Part shown: piece by piece, positions 36,827 to 46,900 of the stretch | How the letters are laid out: every line of letters begins with the position of its first letter | Position numbering within the stretch: the first letter of the stretch is position 1 | Made by a program: the position numbers and the translations under genes | DNA from: DATMER01 sp963741305 | GTDB lineage: Bacteria > Acidobacteriota > Thermoanaerobaculia > Multivoradales > UBA5704 | Direction: 5' to 3' | NCBI GenBank assembly: GCA_963741305.1 | Contig: CAVUHL010000003.1 | Location: 6,696,001-6,760,000, forward strand | DNA: 64,000 nt | Notes under the pieces: generated by a model | Database searches by the model: none | Told to the model about the DNA's origin: nothing | What the model saw: the letters and a program-made list of their open reading frames with translations, nothing else

Positions 36827-39690
36827 ATGAACCCCGGCTCCATCGTCCACTGCCGCAACCGCGACTGGGTCCTCCTCCCGAGCGACCAGCCCGACGTCCA
36901 CCTCCTGCGTCCTCTGACCGGTGGGACCGACGACGTCGTCGCGATCCACCGGGAGCTTTCCCTGCTCATCGGTGGCAGCCTCCCCGAGGAGCGCATCGAG
37001 CCGGCCAACTTCCCGCTGCCCACCGTGGATGACCTCTCCGATGCCGCCGGCGCCCACCTCCTGTGGCAGGCGGCGCGCCTCACTCTGCGCGAAGGAGCCA
37101 CCCCGTTCCGCTCCCTCGGCCCATCTCCATCCGCCCCCGCATCTACCAGTTCGTCCCCCTGCTCATGGCCTTGCGGCTCGACCCCGTCCGGCTGCTCATC
37201 GCCGACGACGTGGGAGTCGGCAAGACCATCGAAGCCCTCCTGGTGGCCCGGGAGCTCTGGGACCGCGGCGAGATCAAGCGCTTCTGCGTCCTCTGCCCGC
37301 CCTATCTCTGCGAGCAGTGGCAGAAGGAGCTTTCCGAGAAGTTCAACCTCGAAGCCGTCATCATTCGCTCCGGTACCATCGGCCAGCTCGAGCGCCAGAA
37401 GCCCGGCCACGAGAGCATCTATCGGCATTATCCGATCCAGGTCGCCAGCATCGACTTTCTCAAGAGCGACCGCAACAAGCACGCCTTCCTGCTGAACTGC
37501 CCGGATCTCGTCATCGTCGACGAAGCCCACGGCTCCGCCGTCGCCTCCGACCGCAACCAGAGTCAGCACCAGCGCCACGAGCTCGTCCGCGCCATCGCCG
37601 CCAAGGAGGACCGCCATCTCATCCTGCTCACGGCCACCCCGCACAGCGGCGTCGAGAGCGCCTTCCGTTCCCTCCTCGCCCTGTTGCGGCCGGAGCTCGG
37701 CGAGTGGTCCACCACCGCGTTGACCGAGCCGCAGCGCATCGAGCTGGCCCGCCATTTCGTCCAGCGCACCCGCCGCGACATCGAAACCGATTGGGAGGGG
37801 GAGCACTGCTTCCCGACCCGCGAACCGTCCGACGAGATCTACCGCCTCTCCCCCGCCTATCAGGATCTGTTCGCCAAGACCTACGACTTCTGTTCCGAGA
37901 TCGTGCGCTCGGGGGAGGCCCTTGACCAGCGGCAGAAGAGGGTGCGCTACTGGGGCGCCCTCGCCCTGTTGCGCTGCGTGATGTCCAGCCCCGCCGCCGC
38001 CGTCAGGGCCTTGGAAACCCGGCACGATGCGCTGGCCACCATGGACGACGAAGAGCCGGACTTCCGCACCTTCATCTTCGAGTCCAGCGACGATCGCACC
38101 GACGACGAGCAGCCCACGCCCCCCGTCGAGTCGGCCGAGGCCACCCTGGCCGAGACCGATCGCCGCCGCCTGCGCGAGCTCGGCCGGCTCGGCAAGGCCC
38201 TTCTCACCGCGGGCGACTCGAAGCTCGAAAGCTGCGCCGGCCTAGTCGGCGACCTCCTCCGCAAGGGTTTCTTCCCCATCATCTGGTGCCGCTACATCGC
38301 GACCGCCGACTATGTAGCCGAAGGGCTGCAGAAGGCCCTGCGACGAGCCTTCCCCGATCTGCGCGTGGTGGCCATCACCGGTCGCATCGGCGATGACGAG
38401 CGCCGCGCCAAGGTGGAGGAACTGTCCGCGCACAAGCCGCGCGTGCTCGTGGCCACCGACTGCCTCAGCGAGGGGATCAATCTCCAGGACGCCTTTAACG
38501 CGACCCTGCACTACGATCTCCCCTGGAACCCCAACCGCCTCGAGCAGCGCGATGGCCGCGTGGACCGCTACGGCCAGAAGCACCCGGTCGTCCGGAGCAT
38601 CCGCTACTTCAGCCCCGACAACGCCGTGGACGGAATCGTGCTGGAGGTGCTGCTCAACAAGGCCCGGGAGATCCATCGCACCCTGGGTACGCACGTGCCG
38701 GTCCCCGAAGAGAGCGAGAGCGTGACCGAGGCCGTCCTGAAAGCCCTCTTCCTCCGGCGCCGCCGAGACAGCGGCTCAGCCGAGCAACTCGTGCTGGACT
38801 TGGGGGTGCCGCAGGTCTCCGCATTCCATCGCCGCTGGGAACTGGATGCTGAACGAGAGAAGACCAGCCGCCACCGCTTCGCACAGCGCGGCCTCAAGGC
38901 GGGCGACGTGCGGCAGGAGCTGGAAGCGACGGACGCGGTGCTCGGCGATCCCGATGCCGTGCGCGAGTTCGTCCTTGCCGCAGCGCAGCGCCTCGGCTTG
39001 GGCATCGCTCGCGACAACAAGCGCCCCGACGTCTTCCGCGTCGCCGTGGGAACCGAGGCCAGGGCTCCCCTTCCGACGCCGATCTCCTTCGCTCTGCCTC
39101 CCGTCAAGTCCGGTACGTGGCTGATCACCTTCACTTCGCCAACGCCGGAGGGCGCGGAGTACCTCGGCCGCAATCACCCCTTCGTCGCCACGCTGGCGCG
39201 CTACCTCCTGGAGGAGGCGTTGACCCGGGGCGGCTCCGCCACCGCTTCCCGTTGCGGCGTGATCCGCACGCGCACCGTGGCGCGCCTCACGACCATCATG
39301 CTCCTGCGCGTCCGGTATCTGCTCCATCGACCGGACCGCGCCGCCTTGCTTTCCGAGGAGGTTCTCGTGACCGGGTTCACCCCGGGCGCGGGGAGCGGAG
39401 CGCCGGTGTGGCTCGCTGAAGAGGAAGCCTTCCGGCTTCTCGCCGAGGCACGGCCTGACGCCAACATCGGCCCCGCCGAGAAGCGGGAGCTGACCCGCTT
39501 CGTGCTGGATGCCTGGCCCTCGCTTGAAACGAGCTTGCGCGAGCGGATCGAGGCCCGCGCGGGGGAACTCGAAAAGAGCCACAAGCGGGTGCGTCAGGCC
39601 GTGGCCCTCCGGGTGCGCGATCTCTCGGTCGCTCCGCAGGTCCCGCCCGATCTCCTGGGGATTCTCGTGCTGCAGCCGGTGGTCGGATGA
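36827..39690 (+). pseudogene. drmD: DrmD-like SNF2 helicase (DISARM-type), single-base frameshift
   Basis: The start MNPGSIVHCRNRDWVLLP and the block IEPANFPLP match DrmD-type proteins. Near 37120 the frame must shift: SLGP is followed in another frame by ISIRPRIYQF and the helicase core. Adding one C in GGCCCATC gives an intact protein of about 954 residues. The core has ADDVGVGKT (motif I), VDEAH (motif II), LLTATPHSG (motif III) and LEQRDGRVDRYGQ (motif VI), as in SNF2/SF2 translocases. DISARM restricts phage DNA using a methylase plus helicases. The stop overlaps the methylase start (ATGA). Without the extra base the downstream frame still reads from about 37063, but it would lack about 100 residues. 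Confidence 0.75.
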
Positions 39691-42600
39691 CGGCGCTCCC
39701 CTCGATCCGCATCGAAGGCGGCCTCCTCGGATCCGATCTCCTCGACCAACTCCTGGCGGCGGATCTCCCCGGTCAGAAACCCGCCGATTTCGGCCTGGAG
39801 GCCCGGCGCAGCCTCACCGACGAGGCCGCCGCGCTCTTCGCCGATGCCCGTGCCCTCTGGGTTCTGTTCCAGAACCGCTTGGCGCGCCTGCGGCCGGACG
39901 ACCCCGCAACCACCGTCACACGCGATGCCTGGGTCATTCCGTTTCTCGGCCTGCTCGGCTACGAGCTGCGCTACAACCAGAAGGCCTACGACGTGGATGG
40001 TCTCTCCTTCGCCATCTCCCATCAGGCCGGGGCCGGGGAGGATGCGCCCCCAATACACATCGTCGGAGCCGGCCAGCCGCTCGGAAGAGTGCCCGTTTCG
40101 GGCCGGCCGCGGCTCGCGCCTCACTCGCTCGTCCAGGAGTACCTCAACCGGACGGATCACGTCTGGGGACTGGTCACCAACGGCCTGATTCTGCGGCTGC
40201 TGCGCGACAGCACCTTCATCCGCCGCCAGGCGTATGTGGAGTTCGACCTCCAGGTTCTCCTCGAAGGGCAGCACTTCCAGGATTTCATGGCCCTGTACCG
40301 CCTGCTCCACCGCACCAGGCTGCCCCGGGCGCAGGACGATGCCCGCGACTGTCTGCTGGAGAAATACCGGGAGCACTCGGAAGAGCAGGGAGGGCGCGTC
40401 CGCGAGCATCTGCGCGATGGGGTGGAAAAATGCCTCACATACCTAGCGAACGGCTTCCTGCGTCATCCGGCCAACGATGAGCTGCGCCAGCGTGTTTCGC
40501 GCTCCTGCACCGGCAACGAGCGCATCACCCCCGACGATCTCTATCGGCAGCTTCTCCGACTTGTCTACCGGTTCCTCTTTCTCCTTGTCTCCGAGGACCG
40601 CGGCCTGCTGAGCCGATCTCCACTTTACCGCGAGCATTACGGTATCGGCCGCCTACGCCGCCTGCTGGATCAGCGCGGCGCCTTCTCGGATCATGATGAC
40701 GTCTGGCAGTCGCTGCGCGTCCTCTGGCGGCTTCTGGCCGACGAGCGGTTCGCTCGCCTTCTCGACCTGGCCGCGCTCAACGGCGAGCTGTTCAGCCCGC
40801 AGGATCTCGATCACATTACGATCGCCAACCGTGACCTGCTCGAAGCGTTCTGGCATCTCGCCTGGTATCAGGAGAGCCGCTCCAGCGCGCGGCGCGTCAA
40901 CTACGCCGCGCTTGACGTCGAGGAGCTGGGCTCGGTGTACGAAAGCCTTCTGGAGTTCCATCCGGCGGTGGAGGAGGAAACGGTCGGGAGGCCTTTCTTC
41001 GCTCTTCTCATCGGCTCCGAGCGGAAGACGACGGGCTCCTATTACACCCCTCCGGAGCTCGTGGCCGAGCTGATCAAGTCGGCGCTCGAGCCGGTCCTGG
41101 CCGACCGGCTCGCCGCGCGGCCGAAGGAACCGGAGAAGGCCATCCTTGCGATTCGTGTCTGCGATCCCGCTTGCGGCTCCGGTCACTTCCTCCTCGCGGC
41201 GGCGCGCCGCTTGGGCAAGGAACTGGCCCGTGTTCGCAGTGGAGAGGACGAGCCAGCCCCCGAACGAGTGCGTGAGGCGGTGCGCGACGTGATCTCCCAT
41301 TCCATCTATGGAGTGGACAAGAATCCGCTCGCCGTGGACCTGTGCCGCGTGGCCCTGTGGCTGGAAAGCCACACCGGGGATAAGCCGCTGACGTTCCTCG
41401 ACCACCGCATCCGCTTGGGCGATTCTCTCGTCGGCGTATTCGATCTCGACGCGTTGGCGGAGGGTATTCCAGACGAGGCCTTCAGGCCGCTCGAAGGAGA
41501 TGACAAGGCCACAGCTCGTGCGCTGGCCAAGCGGAACCGGGAGGAGCGCGGGGGGCAGATGAGCTTGGGTTCGGTGGAGTGGACTCCGGACGTCAGCCTA
41601 GTCAACTTCACCCGCCACAGCCGCGAAGTCGATGCCATCCCGGATGATTCGCCTGAGGCGATCCGGCGCAAGAAGCATCTCTTTGAGAGGAGTCACGCAG
41701 ACCCGATTTGGCAGCGCCAGCGGACCGTCTGCGACCTATGGACGGCGGCTTTTTTTCAGCCGCAGAACCCGGATCTCCCAGCGATCACCTCCGGCACCCT
41801 CGCAGATCATCTGTCCGGCCGGCCGATTGATGCTCGCGTGAAGGCGAGCGCGGACGTGCTTTCTCAACAACAGAGCTTTTTTCACTGGAAACTCGAATTT
41901 CCCGAGGTCTTCGAGAATGGTGGTTTCGACGTGGTGCTCTCTAATCCCCCCTGGGAACAGGTTGAACTCAAGGAGCAGGAGTTCTTTGCGGCTCGTGATG
42001 CTCGAATTGCCAGGGCGTCCACAAAAGGCGGAACGCAGTCGACTAATTGAGGCCTTGAGGGAAACTAACCCCAGTCTTGACCGGGAGTTTTCTCTGGCGC
42101 TACGGGCGTTCAACGCCCTCCGAACCTTCTTGGCTCAGGCTGGCAGGTTTCCTCTTACCGGGCGTGGCCGGATCAACACATATGCTGTATTCGCAGAGGT
42201 CTGTCGAAGTCTCATCTCCGCTAGCGGGAGATTGGGGATTGTTATACCCTCAGGTATTGCATTTGCGGATACCACGAAGCTCTTCTTTGAAGATCTAAAC
42301 CAAAAGCAGGCGCTTGTTAGCTTGTTCAGCTTTTTTGAAATACGACAGATGTTCCTGGCCACCGATAGCCGTGACCCCTTTTGCCTCTTCACCGTGCGAG
42401 GTGCTTCTCAGGGCATGCTTGAAGCTCCGGAGTTTGTTTTCAATGCCAAGGAGGTCAGTGATCTATACAAGGATGAGAAGCGCTTCACGCTTTCTGTTGC
42501 TGAAATTAAGCTTCTGAATCCAAACACGAAAACCTGTACGATCTTTCAGTCGCGGCGAGATGCAGAGTTGACTAAGGCAATCTATCGCCGCGTGCCAATT

Positions 42601-43974
42601 CTTTTAAGGGAGAGTTCCGAGGAGGAAAACCTCTGGGGTGTCAAGTTTTCGCAAGGGCTCTTCAACATGGCGTCTGACTCCAGGCACTTCCAGGCTGCTG
42701 ATGCCTTGGTGCTGCAAGGCTATCACCTCGAAGGCAATGTCTTTCTTGGCTCTCATAAGCGGTACCTACCTTTGTATGAAGCAAAGATGCTGCATCAATT
42801 CGACCATCGGTGGGCGACTTACGTGGACGCGGGCACTGCGCGTGAGGTCACGATGGAAGAAAAGGGGAAATCAACTTTTGTCGCCCTACCCCGGTACTGG
42901 GTTCAGGAGGAGGTCGTTGAGGCAGCTATACCAAAGTTCCCGGAGCCGATCTTTCTCGCGCTTCGACTCAAGCATCGGTCGAGCCTACAGCATCTCCTCT
43001 GCTTGTGGGTTGCTGGCTTTTACCTAAACCGACACGAGCCCGCCAAGGCAGAAGAATTACTAAAAGCGGCAGCCATGTTTGAACTCGACGGTGCTGTGGC
43101 CAGATGCATGGGAAACGGGAGAGCCGAAAGCCTCGCGGAAGAGTTGGAGCACACATTCCCGCTGACCCGAGAACTCCTAAATTCCTTCGATGTTCAACTC
43201 CGTCAGCCGGAGAACTTTGGTTTGGTTCTGGTCAGTCGCTTCAGTCCAAAATGGCTTCTAGGCTATCGCCGGGTTTGTCGAACAACGGACGAGAGAAGTG
43301 GAATCTTTACTGCTATACCTATCGCCGCGGTAGGAGATAGCGAGTTTCTGATGATCCTCGCTGGAGTCGAGACAGATCTGCAGTTGGCCTTACTGGCTGC
43401 CTTGAACTCTCTCTGCTTCGACTACGTCGTACGCCAGAAGGTTGGAGGAGCAAACTTCAACTTCTTTATTACCAAGCAGCTCCCTGTCCTTGACCCTGCA
43501 GCCTTTCAGAAGGCTTGCCCCTTTGATGTCGAGTCAAGCGTCAGGACATGGATCGCACTTCGCGCGCTGGAACTCGTGTACTCCTCATCGGACCTGACGC
43601 CAATGGCGCGTTGCTGTGGGTATCTCGGATTACCGTTTCAATGGAACGAAGCACGCCGCTTTGAGATCCGCTGCGAGTTGGATGCCGCCTTTTTTCATCT
43701 TTACTTGCCGAGCGACGTGAGCCAGTGGAGACAGGCTGAGAGGGAGACGCCGGAGCAACTTGCTGGGCTGCGCGGCAACTTCCCGACACCGCGCGATGCC
43801 GTTGGCTTCATTCTCGACCAGTTTCCGCTGGTCCGCCAGAAAGATGAGAAGGCGCACGGCCACTACCGTACCAAGGATCGCATTCTGGAGATCTACGACG
43901 CCATGCTGGAGGCCCAGAGAACCGGCCAGCCCTACCAGACGACTCTGAATCCACCACCGGGCACCCAATTATGA
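39687..43974 (+). pseudogene. drmMI: Eco57I/DrmMI-like adenine-specific DNA methylase, single-base frameshift
   Basis: The N-terminal half holds the methylase core: TTGSYYTPPELVAELI, DPACGSGHFLLAAARR (SAM-binding) and SNPPWEQ (catalytic NPPW). The frame breaks near 42018: ARDARIARA ends in a stop 11 codons later, while another frame continues PQKAERSRLIEAL through the rest. Removing one base gives about 1428 codons. The N6-adenine methylase would mark host DNA for a DISARM- or Eco57I-like system. The C-terminal part (about 42.0-43.7 kb) has visibly lower GC than the N-terminal part (27/60 G+C in 42301-42360 against 41/60 in 41221-41280). This suggests an exchanged target-recognition region. 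The stop overlaps the next start (ATGA). Confidence 0.8.
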
Positions 43975-46900
43975 ACATCTTCGGTCTCCACGCGAGCGTC
44001 CTCGACGACTACAGCGACTTCGTCCGATCCTTCTTCAGCATCGCCGATGAGAGGGCGCGGCAAGCGGTCGACCAGGCATTGGTCGAGGAAGAGCGGCTGT
44101 GGCCGCCGTTCTTGCTCCAGGTGAGCCCGTCCTATGAGAGGACGGCGACCGTGGCCGAGTTGGCGGGCAAGGAAACCCTGCACCGCGAGGCGGCGCAGAT
44201 CTTCAGGGATGGCAAAGGCAAGCCCTTCCACCTCTACCGGCATCAGGTCGAGGCGCTGGACCTGGCCCGCAAAGGAGAAAGCTACGTCGTCACCAGCGGG
44301 ACGGGCTCGGGCAAGAGCCTGACCTACTTCCTGCCCATCTTTGATGATCTCCTGCGCAGGCCCGCCGCGGGGGATCGGGTCGCGGCCCTGGTCGTGTACC
44401 CGATGAACGCTCTGGTGAGCTCACAGCTCCAAGCCCTGGAAAAGCTTCGGGACGGCTACCAGCTCCGGACCGGACGTCCCTTCCCGGTCACCTTTGCCAA
44501 GTACACTGGCGAGACGTCCGAAGACGAGCGCGAGGGGCTGCGCCTGCACCCACCGCAGATCTTGCTGACCAACTATGTGATGGCCGAGCTCATGCTGGTG
44601 CGTCCGGAGGACCAGCGCTTCCTCGATCGGACGGGCGGCGGGCTGCGCTTCCTGATTTTCGACGAGCTGCACACCTACCGGGGCCGGCAGGGCGGCGACG
44701 TGGCCATGCTCATCCGGCGGCTCAAGGAGCGGTGCGCCGCCCCCAGGCTGCTCCACGTGGGCACGAGCGCCACCATGGTCTCGCACCCCTCCGCGACCCC
44801 GCACGAACGGCGCGCCACGGTCGCGGAGTTCGCCGAGCGTCTCTTCGGGCACCCGTTCACCTCCGGCCAAGTGATCGAAGAGACCCTCGTCACCTTCACC
44901 GAAGGCGGCAAGCCCTCCCAGTCCGAGCTTGCCGAGGCGCTCGCCGGACCCGTGCCCGCAACACTGGACGGGTTCCAACGGCATCCCCTGGCGCGCTGGG
45001 TCGAGGCGGAGCTCGGAGTGGAGCCCGAGGACGAAGGACGCCTGAAGCGCCGCATGCCCCGCACCCTGGCGGAAGCTGCCGCCCGGCTCGCCGGGGACAG
45101 CGGCTCCGACTCGGCCCTTTGTGAGATCCGTCTGCAGGAGCTCCTGAATCGTGGGGGAGAGCTCTCCCGTGACGACGGGGCCCGGGCCTTCGCCTTCAAG
45201 CTGCATCAGTTCATCGGCCAGGGCCGTGAGCTGTTCGCCACCCTGGAAGCGCCGGACGTGCGCGAGTTCTCCTTGGAGGGCCAGCTCCAGGCCGGGGGAG
45301 GCCGGCTTTTCGTCCCGGTCAAGTTCTGCCGCCAGTGCGGACAGGACTACTACCATGCGCTGCAGCGGGACTCGCGCGTCCTACCCCATCCGGTCGGCTT
45401 TGCAGGCGAAGAGGACCTCACCCGGCCCGGATATCTGATGCTGGCGCCGGCTGAAAACGATTGGGATGAGGGGCGGATCCCCGAAGAATGGCTCGACGCA
45501 CGCGGGCGGGTGAAGAAAGACTACCGGGACCGGGTTCCCACTGCTCTCTGGGTGGCTCCGGACGGCGCCTGCGCGGCCACGCCGCGCGCCGGAGCGCTCA
45601 AGATGTGGTGGCAGCCGGCGCCGTTCTCCCTCTGTTTGAGCTGCGGAGAGTTCTACAGCCGGCGCGAAGGAGAGTTCACCAAGCTCGCCTCCCTGTCGAG
45701 CGAGGGGCGGAGCAGTGCGACGACGGTTCTGGCGACCTCTCTCCTGCGGCACTCCGGCGGTCTGGACGCGCCTCGGGACAAGCTGCTCTCCTTCACCGAC
45801 AACCGGCAGGACGCCTCTCTTCAGGCTGGGCACTTCAACGACTTCGTCCATGTCTCCCTCTTGCGCTCCGCCCTCTATGCGGCGCTCCAACGGGAGAGCG
45901 AGCTCACCTTCGACCGGGTCGCGGACGCGGTCTTCTCGACCTGCGGTCTGACTCTGCGCGACATCGCTCGGAATCCGGAGCTCATTCCGCAGTCGGCCGC
46001 GGCAAGGGACGTGGAGCGGGCCTTCACCCAGCTCATCGAGTTCCGCCTCTACGAAGACCTGCGGCGGGGCTGGCGCGTGGTGCAGCCGAACCTCGAAAAC
46101 GTCGGGTTGCTGCGGATCGGATACCGAGGGCTCGAGGCCCTCTGCGCGGACGATGCGCGCTGGGAGGTGCATCCGGTCCTCGCACGCCTCGCGCCGTCAG
46201 CCCGCCAGACTCTCCTGCGCGCGGTGCTCGACCAGCTCCGCCGCAAGCTGGCGATCTCCAGCCGCAGCCTGGAAGACGCCGCGCAGCAGCAGCTCCGCCG
46301 CCGCTCGGACCAGCTCCTCAACGAGTTTTGGGGTCTCGATCCGGATGGCAGCGAGCTGAGGACCGCCCGGCGCTTCGTCTTGCGCGGCAGCTCCAGCCAA
46401 ACCGTGGAAGGTTTCAGTCTGAACGCGCGCAGCACGGTTGGGACCTTCCTGCGCCGCCAACTCGACCTGAGCACCAGCGAGTACCCGCCGTTCATCCAGG
46501 CCTTTCTCGCGCTCCTGGTGGGGCAGGGGCTCCTCGTCCGGCTCGACCCGGTGGACGACCATCACTTCTATCAGCTCGACGCAAGCTGCCTGCTGTGGCG
46601 GCTGGGAGACGGCACGCCACCGCCCCTTGATCCGATCTACGTTCGCCGCTCTACGCGCGAAGGCTACAGCGGCGCGCCCGCGCGAGTGAACGCTTTTTTC
46701 CAACGGTTCTACCAGCAGCCCGCCGCGGCCCTGGCCGCGCTCGAAGCGCGGGAGCATACCGCCCAGGTTGTCAAACCCGGAGAGCGGGCGCGGCGCGAAC
46801 GCCGTTTCCGTTGGGACGAGGGGGACGCGCAGAAAGAGAGCGATTTCGGCCGGCGCCTTCCGTACATGGTCTGCTCGCCCACCATGGAGCTGGGCGTGGA

